Of a stretch of 64,000 nt of DNA, positions 8,465-17,635 are shown in pieces. The stretch is from Roseibium aggregatum (GTDB lineage: Bacteria; Pseudomonadota; Alphaproteobacteria; Rhizobiales; Stappiaceae): the NCBI RefSeq assembly GCF_017309185.1, contig NZ_JAEKJZ010000002.1:62001-126000 (forward strand), read 5' to 3'. The translations under genes and the position numbers were made by a program. The notes below the pieces were generated by a model, which saw only the letters and a list, made by a program, of their open reading frames with translations, had not been told where the DNA came from and did not search any database. Positions within the stretch are counted from its first letter, which is position 1; every line of letters starts with the position of its first letter.

Positions 8465-8744
8465 GACAAACTCCTCAAATGGTCTGTGACCGACAGCCTG
8501 TGCGCTGTCCTGCGCCGGCTCTGTCACCGCGGAAAATAGAAAAGCCGGACGCTTCCGGCAAGCGCCGGACCCAAAATAAAATAATTTTTTTCTTTTCTTT
8601 TTCAGGGAACCAAATCCGGTATGGCGAAATACGTCCGGTTTCTTTGGCAGTGACATTTCCAAAAGGCCGTGGCAGGCTTGCCTCGCCCGCGACATTCGGC
8701 GCGTTCGTCAAAGACGTTTCGCCACAAAATCCAATGAGGTTCTC
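8465..8744. other. Divergent promoter region between sodB and the MFS gene
   Basis: 280 nt without a supported gene. It holds a short hairpin CGCTT-CCGGC-AAGCG near 8550-8564 and an unusual T/C-rich run (about 8584-8603) on the plus strand, which is a purine-rich leader for sodB. No clear operator is seen. The MFS start has only a weak TGAGG motif. Confidence 0.4.
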
Positions 8745-9938
8745 ATGCCGTCAGAAGACCGCGCTCCGGTCGCGCTCGCCCTTGGCGGCCTGTTTTCCCT
8801 TGCAGCGGCCATGGGGATCGGCCGCTTCGTCTACACACCGATCCTGCCGTTCATGAGCGAAGGGCTTCCCCTGCCCGCCGACGACGCGGGACTGATCGCG
8901 GCGGCCAACTTTCTCGGCTACCTGACAGGCGCGCTGGCGGGGGCCGCGAGATCCCTGCCCGGCAATCCAAGAACCTGGTTTCTGGGCGGCCTTCTCGTCA
9001 GCGCCCTGACAAGCGCTGCCATGGCGGCAACGACGTCTCTTGAGGCTTTTCTCGCGATCCGGTTCGTCAGCGGTATCGCCAGCGCATTCGCGCTGGTCTT
9101 CTCCACGACGCTTGTGCTGGACCGGCTGGTTCAATCGGGCCGCGGCGGTCTTTCGGCATTGCATTTCGCGGGCGTGGGCTGTGGCATAGCCTTTTCCGCC
9201 CTGCTCGTCGCAACGCTTGCCCGTTTCGATCCGGACTGGCGTGCTCTCTGGCTGGGAAGCGCGGCGGCGACCCTGCTTTTCATGGCGGTGGCGGCCATCC
9301 TCGTGCCTGGCCAGACACAGGCCAAGACACAGGCCAAGGCCCAGGCCACGGCTCCATCGCCCGCCCAAGGTGCCCCGGAAAACCAAAAAGGGTACATGAA
9401 CGGCGGGCTGATGCGCCTGATCCTGGCCTATGGCCTGTTCGGCTTCGGCTATGTGATCACCGCAACCTTTGTCTCCACCATCGCGCGCACCACTCCGGCA
9501 CTTCAGTCCAGTGAGCCCTATGTCTGGCTGACTGTCGGCCTTTGTGCAGCCCCGTCCATTTACATCTGGAACCGGATCTCCGCGAACGCGGGTGTCCGAA
9601 GGGCCTTTGCATTCGCCTGTCTGCTGGAGGCCGCCGGCGTCGCTCTGACCGCCCTGACTCTGGAACCCGGTCTGTTCCTTCTGGGCGCCGCCCTGCTGGG
9701 AGTCACATTCATGGGCATCACCGCACTTGGACTGATGGAGGCAAGGCGTCAGGCTACGCCGGCGGGACCGGCCGCCGTCCGGCAAATCCTGGCTGTCCTG
9801 ACCGCAAGCTTCGGCGTCGGGCAGGTTGTCGGCCCCTGGGTTGCGGGTGAACTCCACGCGGTCACGGGATCGTTTTCCACTGCTTCGCTCGCCGCAGCCG
9901 CGGCGCTCGTGGTAGCCGCCGGGCTCGCGGTTTTCTGA
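8745..9938 (+). CDS. YbfB/YjiJ-family MFS transporter
   Basis: 397 residues, hydrophobic throughout, with about 12 membrane helices in two halves and a low-complexity Ala/Lys/Gln/Thr linker (QTQAKTQAKAQATAPSPAQG) between them facing the cytoplasm. The N-terminal MGIGRFVYTPILPFM is the diagnostic YbfB/YjiJ motif. Substrate unknown. It is divergent from sodB and convergent with the aminotransferase. Confidence 0.88.
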   Translation: MPSEDRAPVALALGGLFSLAAAMGIGRFVYTPILPFMSEGLPLPADDAGLIAAANFLGYLTGALAGAARSLPGNPRTWFLGGLLVSALTSAAMAATTSLEAFLAIRFVSGIASAFALVFSTTLVLDRLVQSGRGGLSALHFAGVGCGIAFSALLVATLARFDPDWRALWLGSAAATLLFMAVAAILVPGQTQAKTQAKAQATAPSPAQGAPENQKGYMNGGLMRLILAYGLFGFGYVITATFVSTIARTTPALQSSEPYVWLTVGLCAAPSIYIWNRISANAGVRRAFAFACLLEAAGVALTALTLEPGLFLLGAALLGVTFMGITALGLMEARRQATPAGPAAVRQILAVLTASFGVGQVVGPWVAGELHAVTGSFSTASLAAAAALVVAAGLAVF

Positions 9939-9956
9939 TTCTGGAGCCTCCGCCGG

Positions 9957-10814
9957 TCAGGCGTGGGAAAAGTCCCAGTAAAGCTCGCGCGCCCGGGCCG
10001 CGATCGGGCCGGGCTGAAGGTCGCGGTCCTCGATGCGCTTGACGGGAACCACCTTGTTGTAGTTTCCGGTCGAGAAAATCTCGTCGGCCTCCAGAAACTC
10101 GCCATATTGCATGGTGCGCTCGAACACATCGTAACCGGCGGACCTGAGAAGCTGGATAACCCGCTGGCGGGTAATGCCGTTCAGGAACGTTCCGTTGGGG
10201 GCAGGCGTATGCACCTTGCCGTCCTTGGCCATGAAGATGTTGGCCGATGTCAGTTCCGCGACATTGCCGAGCAGGTCGCGCACCACGGCGTTGTCGAAGC
10301 CCCGCCCCTTCGCCTCCAGCATGGCCCTTGCATTGTTCGGATAAAGGCACCCGGCCTTCGCGTTGACCGGCATGGATTCCATGGTCGGTCGGCGATAGGG
10401 CGACAGGGTGATGCTCGAGGCGGCATCCTTCGGCGCCATCGGCGCGTCGAACAGACATAGGCAGAAGCGCGTTGTCTCCGGATCCGCGGAAATAACGCCG
10501 GCGCCATCCCCTTCCGCCCAATACATCGGCTTGACATAGAGCTGCCGGTCGCTGGAAAACTTGGCGCAACCTTCCCGCGTGAGCTCAACCATCTCGCCAA
10601 CCGCCATCGTCGGCTTCAGGCCTAGCGCAAGCGCACTGTCATTCACCCGCTGACAGTGGAGATCCATGTCCGGCATCACGCCTTCGAAAAAGCGACCGCC
10701 GTCGAACACGCTGGACCCCAGCCAGGAAGCATGGGTGCGCGGACCCATGATAGGCGGATTGCCCTCATGCCATGTGCCGTCGATCCAGGTCCAGGTGTCG
10801 CTCGATCCGCTCAT
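9957..10814 (-). CDS. ilvE: Branched-chain amino acid aminotransferase (class IV PLP enzyme)
   Basis: 285 residues of fold-type IV. The PLP lysine is Lys153 (NAKAGCLYPNNARA) and the phosphate-anchoring segment is VAELTSANIFM around Glu187. It should interconvert Leu/Ile/Val and their 2-oxo acids; a D-amino acid transaminase role is less likely given the length and LDVHCQRV-like N-terminus. The start at 10814 is preferred over 10859 because AAGAGGAA lies about 7 nt upstream. Confidence 0.87.
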   Translation of the reverse strand: MSGSSDTWTWIDGTWHEGNPPIMGPRTHASWLGSSVFDGGRFFEGVMPDMDLHCQRVNDSALALGLKPTMAVGEMVELTREGCAKFSSDRQLYVKPMYWAEGDGAGVISADPETTRFCLCLFDAPMAPKDAASSITLSPYRRPTMESMPVNAKAGCLYPNNARAMLEAKGRGFDNAVVRDLLGNVAELTSANIFMAKDGKVHTPAPNGTFLNGITRQRVIQLLRSAGYDVFERTMQYGEFLEADEIFSTGNYNKVVPVKRIEDRDLQPGPIAARARELYWDFSHA

Positions 10815-11082
10815 GTGGCGTTCCTCTTTTCCGGCGGGTCTTCGGTTTTGTGCCGACACAACACCGGTCCATCCGCAAGGTCAATAGCCTACCGGAAAAT
10901 TGCAGAAAGTTGCTCTTTTTCTTTCCGGTAATGCCACAGACCCAAAACGCCTGATCCCGAAAACTCTGTTTTCAGCACAAATATTCCTGCACACAGGTCA
11001 CCCGCGCGGGCTGTGTTATTGATTGACACGCCGCATAAAATGTTCTCTTTATGTTCCTATCTTGAAGAAACGAGAATCTACC
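10815..11082. other. Divergent intergenic region, ilvE/VOC
   Basis: 268 nt containing the promoters of the two divergent genes. No convincing operator or RNA structure was found. The VOC start is preceded by a GAAGAAACGAGA stretch rather than a strong ribosome-binding site. Confidence 0.35.
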
Positions 11083-11517
11083 ATGGAACAACGCATTTCA
11101 GCGATAACCCTCATCGTGCCCGATGTCGCCGAAGCCCGGCGTTTTTTCGAAGAGGGTCTCGGCTGGCAGGTGAATGCCTCCCCCTCGCCCGAAGTTGTTT
11201 TCTTCCAGATCCAGGGCACCGTTTTCGCGCTCTACCAACGCGAGGCCCTGGCAAATGAGATCGGCCGCGCGGTGACCGATCAGCCGTCCGGCGCCGTTAC
11301 ACTGGCCTGGAACGGCCGGTCGGAACAGGCTGTCGACGAGGCCTTCGAACAAGCTGTCGCCGCCGGCGCCCTGCCCGTAAGGCATCCCGACAAGGCCTTT
11401 TGGGGCGGCTATTCCTCCTACGTGGAAGTGCCTGGTGGCCATCTTCTGGAAATTGCCTACAACCCGTTTTGGCCAATCCGCGCCGATGGCGCGGTCGAGC
11501 TGCCGCCACCGGCGTGA
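11083..11517 (+). CDS. VOC (glyoxalase/bleomycin-resistance) superfamily protein
   Basis: 144 residues with the paired beta-alpha-beta-beta-beta modules: ISAITLIVPDVAEARRFFEEGLGW in the first half and SSYVEVPGGHLLEIAYNPFWPI in the second; the terminal Glu of LLEIAYNP is a probable metal ligand. The start is ATG 11083; an in-frame TTG 60 nt upstream is rejected because the conserved domain begins here. Enzymatic role unknown (isomerase, dioxygenase and resistance proteins share this fold). Confidence 0.8.
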   Translation: MEQRISAITLIVPDVAEARRFFEEGLGWQVNASPSPEVVFFQIQGTVFALYQREALANEIGRAVTDQPSGAVTLAWNGRSEQAVDEAFEQAVAAGALPVRHPDKAFWGGYSSYVEVPGGHLLEIAYNPFWPIRADGAVELPPPA

Positions 11518-11638
11518 TTTAGTCTCGTTTGGGCAAAACTTTTGTCGCAGGTATCGGCCTTGACGCCGAGGCTGCCCCGGGGTTCTCTTCCGCAATCCCG
11601 GATTGCTCCGGCGAAAACAGGCGTTGGAGGTCTGAATT

Positions 11639-12301
11639 ATGGCGCATGCCGCTTTTGTGTTCGATGCATATGGCACCCTGTTCGATGTGCATGCCGCGGT
11701 GCGCAAGCATGCTGAGAAACTCGGCCCCGACGCACAGCGCCTGTCCTCGCTCTGGCGGGAGAAGCAACTGGAGTATTCCTGGGTCCGGGCCCTGATGGGG
11801 CAATACAGGGATTTCTGGGAATTGACGCAGCAGGGCCTGGACACCGCCTTTGCACTGGTGCCATCGGCCGACAAATCCCTGCGCGAGGAACTGCTCAGCG
11901 CCTATTGGGAACTCGACTGTTACCCGGAAGTGCCCCAGGTACTCACCGCTCTGAAAGCAACCGGCGCCAAGATCGCGATTCTTTCCAACGGCTCTCCGGA
12001 CATGCTCGAAGCCGCGGCGAAGGCGGCGGGCCTCACCGAACTCTTCGACGAAATATTCTCTGTCGACGCCCTGAAGACCTTCAAGACCGATCCCCAGGTC
12101 TATGAAATGGTCACGACCCATTTCCGGATCTACCCGGAGGAAGTCTCCTTCCAGTCGTCCAACCGCTGGGACATTGCAGGCGCCACGGCTTTCGGCTTCA
12201 GAAGCGTCTGGATGAACCGGATGGGGATGCCGGACGAGTATCCCGATCTGGCGCCGCAGGCCGTATTGGCCGACCTGACCGGACTTTCGGCACTCGGCTG
12301 A
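11639..12301 (+). CDS. Haloacid dehalogenase type II (HAD superfamily)
   Basis: 220 residues, the length of L-2-haloacid dehalogenases. Nucleophile Asp9 is in FVFDAYGTLFD; the type II set follows: Arg in EYSWVRALMG, ILSNGSPDML, Lys in KTFKTDPQVYEM, and SSNRWDIAGA with the Trp-Asp pair. These support hydrolytic removal of halide from 2-haloacids such as chloroacetate, although some relatives act on other substrates. TTGGAGG lies 8 nt before the ATG. It sits downstream of the VOC gene, possibly transcribed with it. Confidence 0.88.
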   Translation: MAHAAFVFDAYGTLFDVHAAVRKHAEKLGPDAQRLSSLWREKQLEYSWVRALMGQYRDFWELTQQGLDTAFALVPSADKSLREELLSAYWELDCYPEVPQVLTALKATGAKIAILSNGSPDMLEAAAKAAGLTELFDEIFSVDALKTFKTDPQVYEMVTTHFRIYPEEVSFQSSNRWDIAGATAFGFRSVWMNRMGMPDEYPDLAPQAVLADLTGLSALG

Positions 12302-12677
12302 TTGCCGGAACCGAACCCCAGAAGACAGTCCGGACACCGCCGGGACAATCGTCTGGTCGCCCGGGCGAATATGCTCGCATGAAACGCAGCCCTCCGGTTG
12401 AATTTATTCAAAACTTTGACAGTACGATCTTTTATTTCCAAAAAAGAAAAGATGTTTTGCGCGGAACTCAAGCTTGCAGGATTTCCTGCTTGTAATATCC
12501 TCCCGATTGTATGGGAGGAATGGAAGTGTTGCGCACTTCCTCAATGTCAAATCCAGGGCTCTGAAAAACAATAACTTACAGATGCTTACTGGCTGACTGA
12601 GCAGAAAGATAAAGGGGTTCTTGAGGAGGGACCCCGCGCACGCGTTCATTGTCTCCCGGTCCGCAAGGGAGGAGACC
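12302..12677. other. Intergenic region upstream of the TRAP operon
   Basis: 376 nt, more AT-rich in its centre than the flanks. It contains an inverted repeat GCAGG-ATTT-CCTGC (12476-12489) that may be an operator for the TRAP operon and a GGGAGGAG ribosome-binding site for dctP. No gene is supported. Confidence 0.4.
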
Positions 12678-13784
12678 ATGACTAAACTTACCACACGCAG
12701 GCAGGCCCTGAAGAAAATCGCCGGGGCCGGCGCTGCCGGAGCGGCAACGCTTGCCGCACCGCATATCGCATCGGCCCAGGGCCAGACGACCACCTGGAAG
12801 ATCCAGACATCCTGGCCCGGAGGCGCAGGCCTCCAGATCTTCAAGGACTGGTGCGGCACCATTGTCGAGAAAACCGGTGGGGAACTGGCTTTCCAGCCGT
12901 TCGGCGCGAACGATGTCGTCGGTGATTTCCAGCTTTTCGACGCCGTCAAGAACGGCGTTCTGGACGCCGTCAACCCGTTCACGATCTACGCCCAGGGAAT
13001 CATCCCGGCCGCGACGTTCCTGACCAGCTATCCGCTCGGTCTGCGCAACCCGCACGAATGGGATGTGTTCTACTACTCGCTCGGCGGCCTCGAAATCGCG
13101 CGCGAGCTGTACGAAGCCCAGGGCATGAAATTCGTCGGTCCGGTTCATCACGGCCCCAACATCATCCACTCCAAGGTCCCGATTCGCTCCATCGACGACT
13201 TCCGCGGACGTAAAATGCGTCTGCCGGGCGGCATGGTCGCCGAAGTCTTCACGGAAATCGGGGCGGAAACCACGGTTCTGCCCGGCTCGGAAATCTTCCC
13301 GGCTCTTGAAAAAGGCACGATCGACGTGGCCGACTACGTGGGACCGGCAGTGAACTACTCGCTCGGCTTCAGCCAGGTGACCAAATACATCTCCATGGGC
13401 CCTCCGGGCTTCATGTCGCTGTATCAGCCGGTCGACCTCATGGACATCACGGTCGGCATGGATGCCTGGAACGCGCTCAGCCCGGCCATGCAGCAGTTCG
13501 TGGAAATGGAAACCCATGTCTATTCGGACGCGCATCACGCCGCGATCCAGAAGGCCGACCAGGAAGCCTGGGTCAAGTTCGAGGAAGACGGCACGGAAAT
13601 CACCCGCCTCAGCCAGGAAGACGTCGAACTGATGACGGAAGTGGCGGTGCCGATCTGGTTCAACTACGCGAACCGGGACAAGGACAGCGCCCGTATCTTC
13701 AAGATCCAGCTCGACTACATGATGTCCGGATCCCTCGGATACGTGACCCCCGACCTGGTCGAAGGACTGGAACTCGACCTTTAA
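12678..13784 (+). CDS. dctP: TRAP transporter solute-binding protein (DctP type)
   Basis: 368 residues with a twin-arginine-like leader (TTRRQALKKIAGAGAAG, cleavage near ASAQ), so the ligand-binding protein is periplasmic and probably Tat-exported. The DctP fold is visible, including the region VPIRSIDDFRGRKMRLPGG with the conserved ligand-carboxylate Arg and the WFNYANRDKDSARIFKIQ segment of the TakP-like (2-oxo acid/lactate) branch. The substrate is therefore probably a carboxylate; which one is not determined. First gene of dctPQM, separated from dctQ by 266 nt containing a strong hairpin. Confidence 0.9.
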   Translation: MTKLTTRRQALKKIAGAGAAGAATLAAPHIASAQGQTTTWKIQTSWPGGAGLQIFKDWCGTIVEKTGGELAFQPFGANDVVGDFQLFDAVKNGVLDAVNPFTIYAQGIIPAATFLTSYPLGLRNPHEWDVFYYSLGGLEIARELYEAQGMKFVGPVHHGPNIIHSKVPIRSIDDFRGRKMRLPGGMVAEVFTEIGAETTVLPGSEIFPALEKGTIDVADYVGPAVNYSLGFSQVTKYISMGPPGFMSLYQPVDLMDITVGMDAWNALSPAMQQFVEMETHVYSDAHHAAIQKADQEAWVKFEEDGTEITRLSQEDVELMTEVAVPIWFNYANRDKDSARIFKIQLDYMMSGSLGYVTPDLVEGLELDL

Positions 13785-13960
13785 GCCCGGGCACGCTGTT
13801 GAAAACCGGGACGCTGATCGGTCGTGCCCCGGCAAGCGGAGCGCGACCCCACGGCCACTCGTTCCCAGAGCGGTCTTTTGCCGGTCCCGCATCTTCGCCA
13901 AAGCACCCTGCGGGGAAGATCCCGGGGGCTTACATCAACAGCCTGCCAGGTCGCAGAAAA

Positions 13961-13991
13961 CGGACCCGCGCGAACATCTTGCGCGGGTCCG
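13961..13991 (+). terminator. dctP-dctQ intercistronic hairpin
   Basis: Perfect 11-bp stem (13961-13971 with 13981-13991) and a 9-nt loop, in the long dctP-dctQ gap. No T-run follows, so it is more likely an RNA-stabilising or partial-termination structure that keeps binding protein in excess over permease. Confidence 0.65.
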
Positions 13992-14050
13992 CTTGAATTC
14001 AACCGGAAGAACTTTCCCCAAGGGCACTTGGGAAGGTGGAAGGTTCCTGC

Positions 14051-15385
14051 ATGCCTCATCTGGACTTCACGCTGCCGCATTGGGCCTATTGGCTCGGCTT
14101 GCTCATCTTTCCGCTGGTCGCGGCCAGCCTGGCCAAGCGGCCAAAGCCGAAGGAACGCCGTTACTCGGCGGTTCTCGGATACTTCATCCTAGTCACCGGC
14201 GGCATCCTCGGACTGCACAGGCTGTATCTGAGGAACCTGATCGGGCTGGTCTACATCCCCGTTTTCGTCTGCATCCTCTTCGCCAATGCGCAAAGCCAGA
14301 GCGCGCGCTCCATCGTTTCGGACGCGGCCAACCTTGTCCGCCAGTCCGAGCGCACGCTCGAGCGGGAAACGGAGCGGGTCAAGATCGCCGAGGCGGACCT
14401 GCCGGAGATGCGCCAGGCCCTTGCGGAGGCGGAAGCCGACGCGGAGGCCGGAAGCTTCGCCGAGCGCAGAGCGGAGCGCAACGTCAAGCGCGCGGAGCAG
14501 CGCATCGAACAGGGCCGCGAACGTATAGCGGAAGCCGAGGCGATACTCGAAACGGCGAAACCGGCCGCTGAAGAGGCCCGCGGCACACTCAGTTTCTGGG
14601 GCAATATCGCGAAATACGCTTTCTGGCTGCTGATCGCCGGCGTTCTGATCGACGCTCTTCTCCTGCCGTCCCTGGTGCGCAAGGCCAACGCAAACCTGCC
14701 GCCGGAACCGGAGCTCAGCGAGGCGGAGAAGAAGCTGAAAGCGTTGGAGGAATCCGAGCGCAAGGACGACGCAAGCCACGTCTCCGCCGGATGGACCGGA
14801 TGGATCGACCGCCTGTCGCTCTATTGCGGCGAGTTCGTCAGCTATTGGGCCGTGATCGCCGTCCTCGTCTATTATTTCGAGGTGATGAGCCGCTACGTCT
14901 TCGGCAGCCCGACCAACTGGGCGCATGAGGCCATGTATCTGATGTTCGGCATGCAGTACCTGATCGCCGGCTCTTACGCCATGCTGACGGAATCCCATGT
15001 CCGGGTCGACGTTTTCTATGCGCCCCTGTCGAAACGGCGCAAGGCCGTCGTCGACCTCTTGACCTCCATCTTCTTCTTCATCTTCGCGGGCACCCTTCTG
15101 GTGACCTCCTGGATCTTCGCCTTCGACGCCATCGCCGTGCCCTCCGGCAACGCGCTGGTATCCGACTGGGCGCGCGGAGAGATCACATTCGGTGAAGTGC
15201 TCGGCACCTGGTCTCTCGGCCAGTGGAGCGACCCCAACGTTCGATGGGGGGAAATCAGCTTCAACGAGTGGGAAGTGCCGCTCTGGCCCATGAAGTGGGT
15301 CATGGTTCTCGGCGGCCTGCTTCTGGTGCTTCAGGGTATATCGAAATTCGCGCAGGACATCCGCGCGCTGACGGGCAAGGCGTAA
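14051..15385 (+). CDS. dctQ: TRAP small permease (DctQ) with N-terminal TM2 domain and coiled coil
   Basis: 444 residues, over twice the usual DctQ length. Residues 10-75 contain two membrane helices with GILGLHRLYLRN, the TM2-domain signature. Residues 85-185 are a highly charged Ala/Glu/Arg-rich coiled coil (RSERTLERETERVK..., EQRIEQGRERIAEAEAIL). A third helix (WLLIAGVLIDALLLPSLV) follows, then from about residue 240 a four-helix DctQ domain with EVMSRYVFGSPTNWAHEAMY. The frame is continuous, so this is a true fusion. The ATG at 14051 follows GGAAGGTGGAAGG. It ends 4 nt before dctM. Confidence 0.85.
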   Translation: MPHLDFTLPHWAYWLGLLIFPLVAASLAKRPKPKERRYSAVLGYFILVTGGILGLHRLYLRNLIGLVYIPVFVCILFANAQSQSARSIVSDAANLVRQSERTLERETERVKIAEADLPEMRQALAEAEADAEAGSFAERRAERNVKRAEQRIEQGRERIAEAEAILETAKPAAEEARGTLSFWGNIAKYAFWLLIAGVLIDALLLPSLVRKANANLPPEPELSEAEKKLKALEESERKDDASHVSAGWTGWIDRLSLYCGEFVSYWAVIAVLVYYFEVMSRYVFGSPTNWAHEAMYLMFGMQYLIAGSYAMLTESHVRVDVFYAPLSKRRKAVVDLLTSIFFFIFAGTLLVTSWIFAFDAIAVPSGNALVSDWARGEITFGEVLGTWSLGQWSDPNVRWGEISFNEWEVPLWPMKWVMVLGGLLLVLQGISKFAQDIRALTGKA

Positions 15386-15389
15386 CGCA

Positions 15390-16745
15390 ATGGGACTTGA
15401 AATCGGAATTGAGTGGCTGACACTCATCATGTTCGGCTCGCTGCTGGTCCTGCTCATGGCGGGGCTGCCTCTGGCCTTTGTAACCGGCGGTCTGGCCTGC
15501 GTGTTCCTGTTCGTCCTCGGCGACGAACGCGCGCTCAACATCGTGCCATCGCGCATCTTTCCGCTGATGACCAACTACCAGCTCTCTGCGATCCCGCTGT
15601 TCATCTTCATGGCGTCGATGCTGGAGAGAGCCGGCATCATCAACGAGATGTTCGACGTCATCTACAAGGTGCTCGGAGGGGTCAAGGGCGGCCTCGCGGC
15701 GGCAACCATCATCGCCTCGACGGTCCTGGCCGCGATGGTCGGCGTCATCGGCGCGGCGGTGGTCACCATGGGGATCATTGCCCTGCCCGCCATGCTCAAG
15801 CGCAACTACGACCCGAAGATCGCCATGGGGTCGATCATGGCCGGAGGCACGCTGGGCATTCTCATCCCGCCGTCGATCCTGGCCATCATCTATGCGGTGG
15901 TCGCCGAACAGTCGGTCGGCGAACTCTTCATCGGCGCCGTCATACCGGGCCTGCTGCTCTCCGGCCTTTACGTGCTTTACGTGATCATCAGCTGCACCAT
16001 CGATCCGAAGAAGGGCCCCCCGATCCCGGTGGAAGAACGGATACCGTTCAAGGAAAAGGTCAGGCTGATGTCGAACATGTCCGCGCCGATCGCGTTGATC
16101 GTGATCGTCCTCGGCGTGATCTTCACCGGTGTGGCAACACCGGTCGAGGCCGCCGGCATCGGGACTTTCGGCGCGATCATCGTCGCAGCCATTCACCGCA
16201 ATCTCGACTGGCAGACCCTGCGCGAAGCCTCACTGACAACGCTCAAGGCCTCCGCCATGGTCATATGGATCATGTTCGGCGCGACGATCTTCGTCGGTCT
16301 CTATGTGCTGGAGGGCGGACAGCAATTCGTGCAGGGCGCGCTGGAGGCGACCGGCCTCGGGCCCTGGGGTATTCTGATCATCATGCAGGTCGTGCTGGTG
16401 GTGCTCGGCATGTTCCTCGACTGGGTCGGCATTCTGCTGCTCTGCGTGCCGATATTCGTGCCGATCATCAAGGCGCTCGGCGCGGCCTCCTTCGGCCTCG
16501 ACAACCCGGACGATCTCGTTCTCTGGTTCGGCGTTCTCTATCTGGTCAACATGCAGATGAGTTTCCTGTCGCCGCCATTCGGCTACGCGCTCTTTTACCT
16601 GCGCGGCGTGGCTCCGGCGGAAATCCCGATGACCGATATCTTCAAGTCGGCCCTTCCCTTCCTGGCACTGCAGATCCTCGGACTTGTCCTCTGCATGCTG
16701 TTCCCGGAACTGATCACCTGGCTGCCCAACCTCGTGTACGGATAA
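15390..16745 (+). CDS. dctM: TRAP transporter large permease (DctM)
   Basis: 451 residues with about 12 membrane helices. The DctM signatures are visible: SAIPLFIFMASMLERAGI, GTLGILIPPSILAIIYAVVAEQSVGELFIGAVIPG, and the second inverted half with MFLDWVGILLLCVPIF and MSFLSPPFGYALFYLRG. It is the sodium-driven transport subunit working with DctQ and the periplasmic DctP. It starts 4 nt after dctQ and closes the operon. Confidence 0.95.
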   Translation: MGLEIGIEWLTLIMFGSLLVLLMAGLPLAFVTGGLACVFLFVLGDERALNIVPSRIFPLMTNYQLSAIPLFIFMASMLERAGIINEMFDVIYKVLGGVKGGLAAATIIASTVLAAMVGVIGAAVVTMGIIALPAMLKRNYDPKIAMGSIMAGGTLGILIPPSILAIIYAVVAEQSVGELFIGAVIPGLLLSGLYVLYVIISCTIDPKKGPPIPVEERIPFKEKVRLMSNMSAPIALIVIVLGVIFTGVATPVEAAGIGTFGAIIVAAIHRNLDWQTLREASLTTLKASAMVIWIMFGATIFVGLYVLEGGQQFVQGALEATGLGPWGILIIMQVVLVVLGMFLDWVGILLLCVPIFVPIIKALGAASFGLDNPDDLVLWFGVLYLVNMQMSFLSPPFGYALFYLRGVAPAEIPMTDIFKSALPFLALQILGLVLCMLFPELITWLPNLVYG

Positions 16746-16755
16746 CAAGGGAATC

Positions 16756-16781
16756 GGCTGGCGCGGTCGGACGCGCCAGCC
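16756..16781 (+). terminator. Hairpin downstream of dctM
   Basis: Perfect 10-bp stem GGCTGGCGCG/CGCGCCAGCC with hexaloop GTCGGA (16756-16765 with 16772-16781), beginning 11 nt after the dctM stop. There is no T-run, so termination is probable but not certain. Confidence 0.6.
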
Positions 16782-16859
16782 TCGCACAAGTTCGCCTTTC
16801 TATCTGTACATCCGCAAATTTATCGATAGTCAACTTGCGGAGAGCACAGGCGAACAACC

Positions 16860-17165
16860 ATGGGCCGCACAAAGTTTTTTCAAGAGAACCAGCCGGCTCC
16901 GGCAACGCGAACCCGGCTGCGCGGAGGGACCTTGCTGGACCTCGACAAGGCGCCGATCTGCGCCTGCACGCTCTATGATCTCGAGGACGGCAATATCGGG
17001 ATCGTCCTGCCAGAGGACGACACAAAAGTTCCCGGCAAGGTCATTGTGAACGACGAGAAGGACCGCACCACGACCGCCGTCCGGATCCGCTGGCGCATGG
17101 GGCCCTATCTTTTCACAAGCTTTCTGGAAGAGCCTGTGCCGGCCGGGTCAGTCAACTCGGTCTGA
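16860..17165 (+). CDS. Small PilZ-like hypothetical protein
   Basis: 101 residues. The arrangement RTRLRGGTLLD...ICACTLYDLEDGNIGIVLPED...KVIV...AVRIRWRMGPYLFTSF resembles the short beta-barrel PilZ-like proteins of rhizobia, but the canonical RxxxR and D/NxSxxG c-di-GMP residues are not intact, so ligand binding is doubtful. It may simply be an uncharacterised beta-rich protein. Convergent with the GFA gene. Confidence 0.55.
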   Translation: MGRTKFFQENQPAPATRTRLRGGTLLDLDKAPICACTLYDLEDGNIGIVLPEDDTKVPGKVIVNDEKDRTTTAVRIRWRMGPYLFTSFLEEPVPAGSVNSV

Positions 17166-17179
17166 ACCGTCGGCCGCCT

Positions 17180-17599
17180 TCAGGTCCTGGGCACCGTCAT
17201 TTCCTCGAAGCATTCGATGCTCCGGTCCACCGGATCCCAGGAAACGGCGCGGGAAACATAGATATTGCGCACCGGCCGGACACTCTCCGGATCGTCCAGC
17301 GACGACGCCCTGACGACCACGAGTCCCTCCATGCCGTCTCGCGTATGAAACACTGCGCTGCCGCAGACCGGGCAGAAGCGCCGGTTGATCGACCGCCCGC
17401 TGTCCGCCGTCTTGACGTATTCCGTGAGCTTGCCGGTCAATGAAAACGCGTCTTCGTCGAAGACGGTATGGGTGGCATGCCCCGTCCCACCGATCTTGCG
17501 GCAATCCTTGCAGTAGCACTGAGCGGTGATCGTCGGCGGCGCATCGCAAACGTAACGCACGGCTTCACACAGACATCCTCCGGTCAAACGCGTGCTCAT
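17180..17599 (-). CDS. GFA-family (glutathione-dependent formaldehyde-activating-like) zinc protein
   Basis: 139 residues with the GFA zinc-binding pattern: GGCLCEAVRY, QCYCKDCRK and RRFCPVCGSAVF. The family is named after Gfa, which binds glutathione and formaldehyde, but most members including short ones like this have no shown enzyme activity. ATG 17599 follows GGGAGG at 8 nt. It lies just downstream of the mutase operon, facing the PilZ-like gene. Confidence 0.85.
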   Translation of the reverse strand: MSTRLTGGCLCEAVRYVCDAPPTITAQCYCKDCRKIGGTGHATHTVFDEDAFSLTGKLTEYVKTADSGRSINRRFCPVCGSAVFHTRDGMEGLVVVRASSLDDPESVRPVRNIYVSRAVSWDPVDRSIECFEEMTVPRT

Positions 17600-17635
17600 C
17601 AAGACATCCTCCCGGCAAGTTGCGAACTCAGGCGG

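Noticed and set aside
8550..8603. Hairpin followed by a T/C-rich run as a terminator
   Set aside because: It lies in a divergent promoter region, where no plus-strand gene would need termination.
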